From the NCBI RefSeq assembly GCF_002953715.1, contig NZ_CP025012.1, positions 4,761,001-4,825,000 on the forward strand: a stretch of DNA of 64,000 bases, read 5' to 3'. Made by a program: the position numbers and the translations under genes. Positions 43,672 through 51,331 of this stretch are shown one piece after another. Numbering within the stretch: position 1 is the first letter of the stretch; each line of letters begins with the position of its first letter. This stretch comes from Rhizobium leguminosarum. Lineage in GTDB: Bacteria; Pseudomonadota; Alphaproteobacteria; Rhizobiales; Rhizobiaceae. The notes beneath the pieces are model-generated. The model ran no database searches. It was not told the origin of the DNA and was given only the letters and a program-made list of their open reading frames with translations.

Positions 43672-44667
43672 TCAGATGTTCGTCATGGCAAGCGAGGCGT
43701 CCGAATAGCGCTTGCCGGCAACCTGCCCGGTCGGGATGACCTCTTCAAGCTTCGCAAGTTCCGCCGGGCTGAGCACGATATCGGCGGCCGCGGTGTTCTG
43801 TTCGAGATGATGGAGCTTGCGCGCACCCGGTATCGGCACGATATCGTCGCCCTGGCTCAACACCCAGGCCAGCGCCAGCTGTGCTGCCGTCACGCCTTTC
43901 TCGGCGGCAAGCCGCTCGAGCGTCGCGACGAGGGCGGCATTGGCGTCGAAATTTTCCGCCTGGAAACGTGGCACCTGCCGGCGGAAATCGTCCGCGTCGA
44001 GATCCTCCACCTTGCGGATCGCCCCGGTCAGGAAGCCGCGCCCAAGCGGGCTGTAGGGCACGAAGCCGATGCCGAGTTCACGGCATGTCGCAAGCACCTC
44101 CTCCTCGGGATCACGCGTCCAGAGCGAATATTCGCTCTGCAGGGCTGCGATCGGATGGACCGCATGCGCGCGGCGAATGGTGGCGCTGCCGGCTTCCGAA
44201 AGCCCGAGAGCGCGGACTTTCCCTTCCTTCACCAGTTCCGCCATGACGCCGACCGTCTCTTCGATCGGCACGTTGGGATCGACCCGGTGCTGGTAGAAGA
44301 GGTCGATGGTCTCGATGCCGAGGCGTTTCAGCGAGGCCTCGGCCACGACTCGCACATGCTCGGGGCGGCTGTCGACGCCGGCAATGGCGGCAGTACCCGG
44401 CTTGCTGGCATCGATCTTGAAGCCGAATTTGGTGGCGATCACCACGCGGTCGCGGAACGGCTTCAGCGCTTTGCCAAGAAGAACCTCGTTGGTAAAGGGA
44501 CCATAGACTTCGGCGGTGTCGAAGAAGGTCACGCCGAGATCGATGGCGCGATGCAGTGTCTTGATCGATTCCGCATCGTCGCTGGCGCCATAGGCAAAGC
44601 TCATGCCCATGCAGCCAAGACCGACGGCAGAGACGGTCAGATCGTTTCCGAGTTTCCGGGTTTTCAT
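43672..44667 (-). CDS. Aldo/keto reductase
   Basis: 331 residues from the ATG at 44667 (AGGGAGC upstream); a longer frame runs into a RIME element. The AKR signature is clear: LGLGCMGMSFAYG, the catalytic Asp and Tyr in FFDTAEVYGPFTNE, Lys in VVIATKFGF, and His in LFYQHRVDPNVPIE, then VPYSPLGRGFLTG and the NADPH-binding PIPGARKLHHLEQN. It resembles the AKR13 (YakC) group. The LysR gene diverges from it and is the likely regulator. Confidence 0.93.
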   Translation of the reverse strand: MKTRKLGNDLTVSAVGLGCMGMSFAYGASDDAESIKTLHRAIDLGVTFFDTAEVYGPFTNEVLLGKALKPFRDRVVIATKFGFKIDASKPGTAAIAGVDSRPEHVRVVAEASLKRLGIETIDLFYQHRVDPNVPIEETVGVMAELVKEGKVRALGLSEAGSATIRRAHAVHPIAALQSEYSLWTRDPEEEVLATCRELGIGFVPYSPLGRGFLTGAIRKVEDLDADDFRRQVPRFQAENFDANAALVATLERLAAEKGVTAAQLALAWVLSQGDDIVPIPGARKLHHLEQNTAAADIVLSPAELAKLEEVIPTGQVAGKRYSDASLAMTNI

Positions 44668-44699
44668 GATGCGCTCCCTTTTGAGCTGTTTTGAACCGC

Positions 44700-44815
44700 C
44701 AGAGTATGATGCCGAAAAGTGTGAGCGGTTTTCGGACGACATCACGCTCTCTAACTATTTAATTCAGAACAGGATTCAGATTTTGGGCCGACCGGCCTGA
44801 AATCATCCTGTTCTG
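44700..44815. repeat. RIME-type element, copy 4
   Basis: The same two palindromes, with small changes (gagtatgatg, catcacgctc) that weaken the first stem. It lies between the aldo/keto reductase and the LysR gene. Confidence 0.85.
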
Positions 44816-44905
44816 GGGTTGTTGCGGTACGGGCAGACCATATCGCTGCCGCATCAATCAGAAAATACATGCAGCTTCTAACAGGTTGTTCTATCATTTC
44901 GATCA

Positions 44906-45814
44906 ATGAACAGAACACAGCTCTCGCAACTCGCCGTTCTCGCCGCCGTCTCGGAGCATCGCAGTTTCCGGGCGGCGGCGAAGGAACTCCTCGTCGCGCC
45001 CTCGGCCGTCAGCCATGCGATCTCCAGCCTCGAAGATAGTCTGGGGGTGCGGCTTCTGGCGCGCACCACCCGCAGCGTCGCGCCAACGGAGGAGGGCCGC
45101 CTGCTTCTCGAAAGACTTCGTCCCGCACTCGAGGAGATCGATATTGCCTTGGAGGCCGTCCGCGATACGCGCGGCAAGCCGGCTGGAAACCTGCGCATAT
45201 CAGCGCCGCGCTTCGCCTCCGATCTGCTGCTCGCCCCGCGCCTCGGAGATTTTCTCAATCTCTATCCCGATATTACCCTGGAGATCGCCAATGAGGACGG
45301 CTTCACCGATATCGTCAAGGAGGGTTTCGATGCCGGTATCCGGCTGGAGGAGAGCCTGGAGGCCGATATGATCGCGGTCAGGATCTCGCCCAATCTGACG
45401 ACGGTGATCGCCGCTTCGCCCGAATATTTCGAGCATCATCCAAAGCCCGAGCATCCGCGTGATCTCGTCCATCACCGCTGTATCAAGCGGCGCTTCACCA
45501 ACGGCTCGATCTATCGCTGGGAATTCGAAAAGAACGGGCAGGAACTCGTCGTTTCGGTCGATGGGCCGCTGATCGTTAGCGAGGACCGGCTGGCCCTGCT
45601 TGCGGCGCTGAACGGCGCCGGCCTTGCCTATCTCTTCGACATGCGGGTCTATGACGAACTGGCGGGCGGCACACTTGTGCGGGTGCTGGAGGATTGGTGC
45701 GCGCCCTATTCCGGGCCGTTTCTTTATTATCCCACCCGGCGGCAGATGCGCCCGGCGCTACGAGCCTTCATCGATTTCTTTAGATACAGCGCCCAGGATA
45801 CGGGCGGCCGGTAA
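44906..45814 (+). CDS. LysR-family transcriptional regulator
   Basis: 302 residues. The N-terminal winged helix-turn-helix (LAVLAAVSEHRSFRAAAKELLVAPSAVSHAISSLE) is followed by a linker helix and the periplasmic-binding-like effector domain (from GNLRISAP, ~93). It belongs to the group that often controls a divergent oxidoreductase; the aldo/keto reductase lies on the other side of the RIME element. Such regulators need a small-molecule inducer, unknown here. Confidence 0.93.
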   Translation: MNRTQLSQLAVLAAVSEHRSFRAAAKELLVAPSAVSHAISSLEDSLGVRLLARTTRSVAPTEEGRLLLERLRPALEEIDIALEAVRDTRGKPAGNLRISAPRFASDLLLAPRLGDFLNLYPDITLEIANEDGFTDIVKEGFDAGIRLEESLEADMIAVRISPNLTTVIAASPEYFEHHPKPEHPRDLVHHRCIKRRFTNGSIYRWEFEKNGQELVVSVDGPLIVSEDRLALLAALNGAGLAYLFDMRVYDELAGGTLVRVLEDWCAPYSGPFLYYPTRRQMRPALRAFIDFFRYSAQDTGGR

Positions 45815-45859
45815 GGAATGGGAACCGGGCCGCCCGTTCTCATTAGGGCGCCGTGTGCA

Positions 45860-46357
45860 TCAGGCAGCCTTTGCCTTCTGGTTTGCCGCCGTGGTGGCAA
45901 GCTGGGAAAGGGTCTTGTCGGTGGCCGTTTCCTGCTGCAGCGTCTGGTCGAGAAGGCCGACAGCCTCCTTGAGACCGAGCGTTGCGGCCCAGGTCTTTAG
46001 CGTGCCGTAACGGGCGATTTCATAATGCTCGACGGCCTGGGCAGCGGAAATCAGGCCGGCATCGAGTGCTGATGTGCCTTTGAATTCCTCCATGATTTCC
46101 TCGCCCTCGGCGATGATGCCCTGGATCGCCTCGCAGGTCTTGCCCTGGGCGCGCTTGCCGATCAGTTCGAAAACCTGCTGCAGGCGCTCGACCTGGCCTT
46201 CGGTTTCCTCGCGGTGCTTTTCGAAGCCCTTCTTCAGTTCGGGGGATTGGGCGGCGCGCGCCATCTTCGGCAGGGCGCGCAATATCTGCCGTTCGGCAAA
46301 GTAGATGTCCTTGAGGGTGTCATAGAAGAGATCTTCCAACGTCTTTTCCTTGGCCAT
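45860..46357 (-). CDS. YciE/YciF ferroxidase family protein (DUF892)
   Basis: 165 residues of four-helix ferritin-like fold: LEDLFYDTLKDIYFAERQILRALPKMA, GFEKHREETEGQVERL with Glu and His ligands, then AVEHYEIARYGTLKTWAATLG. YciF-type proteins respond to osmotic and general stress and are thought to handle iron. No full EcfG promoter was found upstream, only a GGAAC-like half (near 46425). It diverges from the M15-like gene. Confidence 0.9.
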   Translation of the reverse strand: MAKEKTLEDLFYDTLKDIYFAERQILRALPKMARAAQSPELKKGFEKHREETEGQVERLQQVFELIGKRAQGKTCEAIQGIIAEGEEIMEEFKGTSALDAGLISAAQAVEHYEIARYGTLKTWAATLGLKEAVGLLDQTLQQETATDKTLSQLATTAANQKAKAA

Positions 46358-46507
46358 TTTCTCGATCCTTGTTCTGGGGAAAACCGCTAATGCGGCGACA
46401 CATTAAGAAGAGAAGATCGCGCTAATTGTTCCCGATCGATTTCGGGTGGACTGGTAATCGGTGCTGGGCGATGATTCCTGCCGTCGATATGGGAGGAAGA
46501 TAAAGTC

Positions 46508-47125
46508 ATGCGAAAGCCGAATTCGATGAAGGGTCTGGAGGACCTTGGCCGCGTGCGGCTGTCGCAAAACTTCTTCCTTCGCGATTTCCTGCATTCCGAA
46601 ATCGCCGATTTCTATCGCATCCCCAATATCCCCGAGGATCCCGATCTGGCGATCGAGGCGGGCAGGAGGCTCTGCGAGGAATTGCTGGAGCCGCTGGAGG
46701 CGACGTTCGGGCGTCTGCATATCCGTTCCGGCTATCGTTCGCCTGCGGTCAACAGGTTCGGCAATGAGAACAAGCTGAACTGTTCGACCAATGCCGCCAC
46801 CGCCGCGCATCACATCTGGGATATGAGGGACGTTGACGGCTGCATGGGTGCTGCCGTCTGCATTGCCGTGCCGTGGATGGTCGACCATTACCACGATGAA
46901 AGCGACTGGCAGCGGCTCGCCTGGTGGATTCACGACCACCTGCCTTATGCCTCGCTCTGCTTCTTCCCGAAGCTCTGGGCCTTCAATATTCAGTGGCACG
47001 AACGGCCGAAGCGGGTGATCCAGAGTTATGTCAGCCCGCGCGGCATCCTCACCAAACCCGGCATGGCCAATTGGGAAGACGATCACGCCGCCTTTTACAA
47101 AGGATTTCCTGCGCTCAGAAGGTGA
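46508..47125 (+). CDS. Conserved hypothetical protein, M15 peptidase-like
   Basis: 205 residues with a ribosome site (GGGAGGAAG). The central LHIRSGYRSPAVNRFG resembles the HxxD-type region of the M15 D-Ala-D-Ala carboxypeptidases, and AAHHIWDM carries His and Asp residues in the right order for zinc binding. The rest (WWIHDHLPYASLCFFPKLWAFNIQWHE) is aromatic-rich and not assigned. Whether it is an active peptidase is open. The last 11 bp overlap the end of the convergent GNAT gene. Confidence 0.65.
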   Translation: MRKPNSMKGLEDLGRVRLSQNFFLRDFLHSEIADFYRIPNIPEDPDLAIEAGRRLCEELLEPLEATFGRLHIRSGYRSPAVNRFGNENKLNCSTNAATAAHHIWDMRDVDGCMGAAVCIAVPWMVDHYHDESDWQRLAWWIHDHLPYASLCFFPKLWAFNIQWHERPKRVIQSYVSPRGILTKPGMANWEDDHAAFYKGFPALRR

Positions 47126-47558
47126 TACGATAGCGGATGTGGCCGTCGCTTTCGACATAGCTGTCGTAAAGCGCTCGCGCGGTTCTGTTCTGCTCGCTCG
47201 TATGCCAGTAGAGCCGCGACCAGCCCTTGGCTCTGCAGGTCGAAACGAGATCGTCCATCAGCGCCCGCCCGACGCCTTTGCCGCGCCCATCGGCAGCGAC
47301 GAACAGGTCTTCGAGATAGCAGTCCCTGCCGCGGATCCATGTACCCTCATGCGTGAGATAGAGGGCAAATCCCATCACCCTGCCGTCGCTTTCGGCGACA
47401 CGCATCGCGATTGCCGACGCCGGATCGAAGACCCGGCGCCATGTGGAATCGGTGATATCGGCATCGACCGTGACGTCGTAAAAGGCGAGATAGGCGGCCC
47501 AGAGCTCGCGCCAGCGGGCTTCGTCTTCGGGGCGGGCATCGCGTATCGTAACAGTCAT
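47115..47558 (-). CDS. GNAT family N-acetyltransferase
   Basis: 147 residues from the ATG at 47558. Motif A is DCYLEDLFVAADGRGKGVGRALM, followed by YWHTSEQNRTARALYD, both typical of GNATs related to diamine or aminoglycoside acetyltransferases. The start lies 13 bp after the stop of the aldo/keto reductase gene, so the two are probably an operon. Confidence 0.9.
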   Translation of the reverse strand: MTVTIRDARPEDEARWRELWAAYLAFYDVTVDADITDSTWRRVFDPASAIAMRVAESDGRVMGFALYLTHEGTWIRGRDCYLEDLFVAADGRGKGVGRALMDDLVSTCRAKGWSRLYWHTSEQNRTARALYDSYVESDGHIRYRITF

Positions 47559-47571
47559 TGGGCTCTTTCTT

Positions 47572-48519
47572 TCAGGCGCCGGCTTCGTCGAGCAGCGCCA
47601 TCGCCTCATCGGAAAGCGCAAGTGTCGCCGATTTCGCCAGGCTTTCAAGCTGCGAAAGGCTGGTCGCGCTGGCGATCGGCGCCGTCACGCCCTTCTTGCG
47701 CAGCAGCCAGGCGAGCGAAATTTCCGCAGGCTTGGCGCCTGTCTCGGCCGAAACCGTGTCGAGCGCGGCCAGGATGCGCAGGCCCTTGTCGTCGAGATAT
47801 TTCGAAACCCGGCCCTCGCGCGCGCGGCCTTGCGTATCGGCCTTGCTGCGGTATTTGCCGGTGAGGAAGCCGGCGGCGAGGCTGAAATAGGTGATGACGC
47901 CGATGTCTTCCTTGACACAGAGATCGGCAAGCGGCCCCTCGAAGCTGGCGCGCTCATAGAGATTATATTCCGGCTGCAGCACATCGTAACGCGGCAATCC
48001 GGCCTTTTCGGCAGCGTCGAAGGAAGCCTGGAGGAGTTTCGCATCATAGTTCGAGCAGCCGATCGCGCGGATCTTGCCCTGCTGCTTCAGCTTGGCATAG
48101 GCGCCGAGCGTTTCCTCATGCGGCGTATCTTCATCCGGCCAGTGCGAGAGATAGACGTCGATATAGTCGGTCTGCAGCCGGCGCAGCGAATCCTCGACCG
48201 CCTTCAGGATATAGGTCTCCTTCAGCGTCTTTCCCTGTCCCATGTCGGAGCCGACCTTGGTGACGATCACGACCTTGTCGCGGGAGACCTTGGCTTGGCC
48301 TAGCCAACGCCCGATGATCTCCTCGGAATCGCCGCCCTTGTTGCCCGGAACCCACGAGGAATAGACATCGGCCGTATCGATCGTGTTCAGGCCCGCGTCG
48401 AAGAAGGCATCGAGAATGGCGAAGGATGTTTTTTCGTCGGCCGTCCAGCCGAAGACATTGCCGCCGATGACGATCGGCGCGACCGATAGACCTGTTTTTC
48501 CAAGCCGGCGCATTTCCAT
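47572..48519 (-). CDS. Aldo/keto reductase
   Basis: 315 residues from the ATG at 48519 (GGAGAG upstream). Signature stretches are MRRLGKTGLSVAPIVIGGN, the catalytic Asp and Tyr in TIDTADVYSSW, Lys in VVIVTKVG and His in VYLSHWPD, then GVITYFSLAAGFLTGKYR. This is the AKR group with a short tail often annotated as general oxidoreductases. It heads an operon with the GNAT gene. Confidence 0.92.
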   Translation of the reverse strand: MEMRRLGKTGLSVAPIVIGGNVFGWTADEKTSFAILDAFFDAGLNTIDTADVYSSWVPGNKGGDSEEIIGRWLGQAKVSRDKVVIVTKVGSDMGQGKTLKETYILKAVEDSLRRLQTDYIDVYLSHWPDEDTPHEETLGAYAKLKQQGKIRAIGCSNYDAKLLQASFDAAEKAGLPRYDVLQPEYNLYERASFEGPLADLCVKEDIGVITYFSLAAGFLTGKYRSKADTQGRAREGRVSKYLDDKGLRILAALDTVSAETGAKPAEISLAWLLRKKGVTAPIASATSLSQLESLAKSATLALSDEAMALLDEAGA

Positions 48520-48699
48520 GACGCTCTCCAGAGGTGTGAAGGAATTGAAATTGCGGATACGGCAGAACGCCGCCCCGACAGAACCTAGCGCATTCCGGGC
48601 ATCGGGGAAGGCAAACTTCCGTGATTTCCGACCGCGCCATTGCGCCGCAGCTAAGGCCTGAATATGGTTCGCCGAACTCAATTTCGGGAGGCTTGGATC

Positions 48700-49686
48700 A
48701 TGCTGCGTTTCGGTATCATTTCAACGGCGAAGATCGGCCGCGACAATGTCGTTCCGGCGATCCAGGATGCGGAAAATTGCGTCGTCACGGCGATTGCCAG
48801 CCGTGATCTCACGCGCGCAAGGGAGATGGCCGACCGCTTCTCCGTGCCGCATGCCTTCGGCTCCTACGAGGAGATGCTGGCCTCCGACGTCATCGATGCC
48901 GTCTACATCCCACTGCCGACCTCGCAGCATATCGAATGGTCGATCAAGGCGGCAGATGCCGGCAAGCATGTACTTTGCGAAAAGCCGTTGGCGCTGAAGG
49001 CAGACGATATCGACGACGTGATCGCCGCCCGCGACCGCAACCGGGTGGTGGTCAGCGAAGCCTACATGATCACCTATTCGCCGGTCTGGCAGAAGGTGCG
49101 CTCGCTGATCGACGAGGGCGCGATCGGGTCGCTCCGGCATGTGCAGGGCGCCTTCACCTATTTCAACCGCGACCCCGCCAACATGCGCAATGTTCCCGAG
49201 CTTGGTGGTGGCGGCCTTCCCGATATCGGCGTCTATCCCGTCATGAGCACGCGTTTTTCCACCGGCAAGGAGCCGCTCTGGATCCAGGCGATCACCGAGC
49301 GCGATGCGGATTTCGGCACGGATATCTATTCGAGCGTCAAGGCCGATTTCGGGGATTTCCAGCTGAGCTTCTATATCTCGACGCAAATGGCCAACCGCCA
49401 GGTCATGGTCTTCCACGGCACCGAAGGCTACATCGAGGTCAAGTCGCCGTTCAACGCCAATCGCTGGGGCCCGGAAGAGATCGAGCTTGCCGACCGCAGC
49501 CACAGTGAATCGCGCATCTTCCGCTTCCAGGACAGCCGCCAGTACAAGCGGCAGGTCGAGGCTTTCGCCCGGGCGGTGACGAATGGCAAGGAAGAGATCG
49601 TCACGCTCGAAAATTCGAAGCTGAACCAGAAGGTGATCGACGCGATCTATCGGGCCAGCGAGAAGGACGGCTGGGAAGCCGTCTAG
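48700..49686 (+). CDS. Gfo/Idh/MocA family oxidoreductase
   Basis: 328 residues from the ATG at 48700 (GGGAGG eight bases upstream). The Rossmann domain starts RFGIISTAKIGRDNVVPAI, continues with YIPLPTSQHIEW and the EKP motif in HVLCEKPLAL, in which Lys is catalytic. The C-terminal domain (GGGGLPDIGVYPVM) carries the Asp and His-region residues. The family oxidises or reduces sugars and cyclitols; the exact substrate is unknown. The stop codon runs into a palindrome. Confidence 0.92.
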   Translation: MLRFGIISTAKIGRDNVVPAIQDAENCVVTAIASRDLTRAREMADRFSVPHAFGSYEEMLASDVIDAVYIPLPTSQHIEWSIKAADAGKHVLCEKPLALKADDIDDVIAARDRNRVVVSEAYMITYSPVWQKVRSLIDEGAIGSLRHVQGAFTYFNRDPANMRNVPELGGGGLPDIGVYPVMSTRFSTGKEPLWIQAITERDADFGTDIYSSVKADFGDFQLSFYISTQMANRQVMVFHGTEGYIEVKSPFNANRWGPEEIELADRSHSESRIFRFQDSRQYKRQVEAFARAVTNGKEEIVTLENSKLNQKVIDAIYRASEKDGWEAV

Positions 49687-49733
49687 CGCATAATCCCGAA
49701 AATCGGAATCGATTTTCGGAAAGGATTATGCGC
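49686..49733. repeat. Palindromic intergenic element
   Basis: gcgcataatcc (49686) pairs with ggattatgcgc (49723-49733) and a second inner stem ccgaaaatcg/cgattttcgg completes a ~48-bp hairpin. It may act as a transcript end for the oxidoreductase gene. Confidence 0.7.
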
Positions 49734-49747
49734 CACTTCAGAGGGTT

Positions 49748-49787
49748 AGAGCGTCCTTAGCGCGTCCCGTTGGACGCGCGGCGCTCT
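49748..49787. repeat. GC-rich stem-loop upstream of the gtrA-like gene stop
   Basis: Outer arms agagcg / cgctct and perfect inner arms gcgcgtcc / ggacgcgc around cgtt. It lies 3' of the gtrA-like gene on its strand but no U-run follows. Confidence 0.6.
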
Positions 49788-49789
49788 AG

Positions 49790-50167
49790 TCACTCGGCCC
49801 GGAAGACGAAGCGCGAATAGCCGAAAAAGCTGAAGATCATCGAGGCGAGGCTGGCGACCACCATGGCCGCAAGCGGCTGAAGCGCCGGCAGCGACAGCAG
49901 AAGGGCGGAATAGAGCCCATAATTGACGAGCGCTGCCGTCACCCCGACCGAGCCATAGCGGAAGCCTTCGGCGGCAAGCGAACGGCCGGTGCGATCGAAG
50001 GTGAAGCTCCGATTGAAAGCCCAGGTCGCGGCCATGGCGAAGGCGATCGCGATGAGCCGCGCCAGAAACGGCCCGAGCGGCGTCAGATGGAGCAGCGCCG
50101 ACAGGATGCCGGCGTCGACCAGAAAGCCGATGCCGCCGGCAATGGCGAAGCGGATGAGCTTTCTCAT
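49790..50167 (-). CDS. GtrA family flippase-like membrane protein
   Basis: 125 residues with four membrane helices in the GtrA pattern: RFAIAGGIGFLVDAGIL, a central AMAATWAFNRSFTF with the family's Asn-Arg-x-x-Thr-Phe, and a C-terminal FSFFGYSRFVF. GtrA proteins move polyprenyl-phosphate sugars across the inner membrane. The start overlaps the glycosyltransferase stop by 4 bp (ATGA-type), so the two are translationally coupled. Confidence 0.9.
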   Translation of the reverse strand: MRKLIRFAIAGGIGFLVDAGILSALLHLTPLGPFLARLIAIAFAMAATWAFNRSFTFDRTGRSLAAEGFRYGSVGVTAALVNYGLYSALLLSLPALQPLAAMVVASLASMIFSFFGYSRFVFRAE

Positions 50168-51171
50168 GCCGCATCCGCCTTGCCGGGACGCGCGCGCGAT
50201 ACCGGCCCTGCGTCGCTGAGCGGCGCCTTCAACGCGCTCGGCCTCTCCAGGCCCATATAATGGATACGGAGCTGTTCGGCGCGGGCGCGCGCAACGGAAT
50301 CAAGGATGACGCCGGCGGTGAACAGCATGAAGGAGATCATCATCAGCGCCGTCGACAGCACCCAGGTCGGCATGCGGCTGACGAGACCCGTCTCGAAATA
50401 TTCCGCCAGCACCGGCGCCATGAAGCCGAGGCTTGCCAGCATGAAGGTGGCGCTGATCGCGCTGAAAAAGGCGAAGGGCCGGGTTTCCTTCATCAGCATC
50501 GCGAACATCCAGAGGATCTTGGCGCCGTCGCGGAACGTCGAAAGCTTGGAGTGTGAGCCTTCCGGCCGACGGCCGTAGTCGAGTTCGAGCTCGCTGACCG
50601 GCAGCTTCAACCGGGAGGCGTGCACGGACATCTCGGTTTCGATCTCGAAGCCGCCTGATACCGCCGGGAAACTCTTGACGAAGCGGCGCGAAAACGCGCG
50701 GTAGCCGGAAAAGATATCGGTGAAGTCGGGGCCGAAGATCATCCGGTAGAGCAGATTGAAAAGCCGGTTGCCGAGCGCATGGCCCTGACGGCCCGCATCG
50801 TCGTGCACGCCGCGGCGGGTGCCGACCACCATGTCGGCGCGCTCCGTCAGCAACGTGCGCACCAGCTCTTCGGCATCCTCCGGCGCATAGGTGCCGTCCC
50901 CGTCGGCGATGATGTAGATGTCGGCGTCGATATCGGCGAACATGCGGCGCACGACATGGCCCTTGCCCTGGCGCCGCTCGCGCACGACATGCGCGCCGGC
51001 AAGCATTGCCTGCAGCGCAGTGCCGTCGGTGGAATTGTTGTCGTAGACATGGATCGCAGCATCGGGCAGCGTCGCCCGGAAGCCCTGGACGACAGGGCCG
51101 ATCGTCGCCGCTTCATTGTAGCAGGGAAGCAGGACGGCAATATTCAGATTATCGGTACGCGATCGGGCCAT
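50164..51171 (-). CDS. GT2 family polyprenyl-phosphate glycosyltransferase (DPM1/GtrB-like)
   Basis: 335 residues. The GT-A domain has VLLPCYNEAATIGPVV, then the DxD region in IIADGDGTY and the family stretch FSGYRAFSRRFVKSFPA. Two C-terminal membrane helices (~240-305) anchor it. Such enzymes make undecaprenyl-phosphate-sugar at the cytoplasmic face. With the coupled GtrA and the divergent GT-C protein it forms the three components of a lipid-linked glycosylation module. Confidence 0.9.
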   Translation of the reverse strand: MARSRTDNLNIAVLLPCYNEAATIGPVVQGFRATLPDAAIHVYDNNSTDGTALQAMLAGAHVVRERRQGKGHVVRRMFADIDADIYIIADGDGTYAPEDAEELVRTLLTERADMVVGTRRGVHDDAGRQGHALGNRLFNLLYRMIFGPDFTDIFSGYRAFSRRFVKSFPAVSGGFEIETEMSVHASRLKLPVSELELDYGRRPEGSHSKLSTFRDGAKILWMFAMLMKETRPFAFFSAISATFMLASLGFMAPVLAEYFETGLVSRMPTWVLSTALMMISFMLFTAGVILDSVARARAEQLRIHYMGLERPSALKAPLSDAGPVSRARPGKADAA

Positions 51172-51331
51172 GACTCTACTCGTTACACTGAAAGCCGCGC
51201 TCAGCCTAAATCACGCGCCGTTAATAAGACCCTATGACGCAGGCAAAATCAGCGGCTGCCACAAACGGCTTTACACTTTCTTGATCGGCGGCGGCTAAGC
51301 TTCGCTATCTGGAAACGAACCGCTAACCACG

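Noticed and set aside
46378..46430. EcfG-type stress promoter upstream of the YciE/F-like gene
   Set aside because: A GGAAC element is present, but the expected CGTT at the right spacing is not; only TCTT is found.
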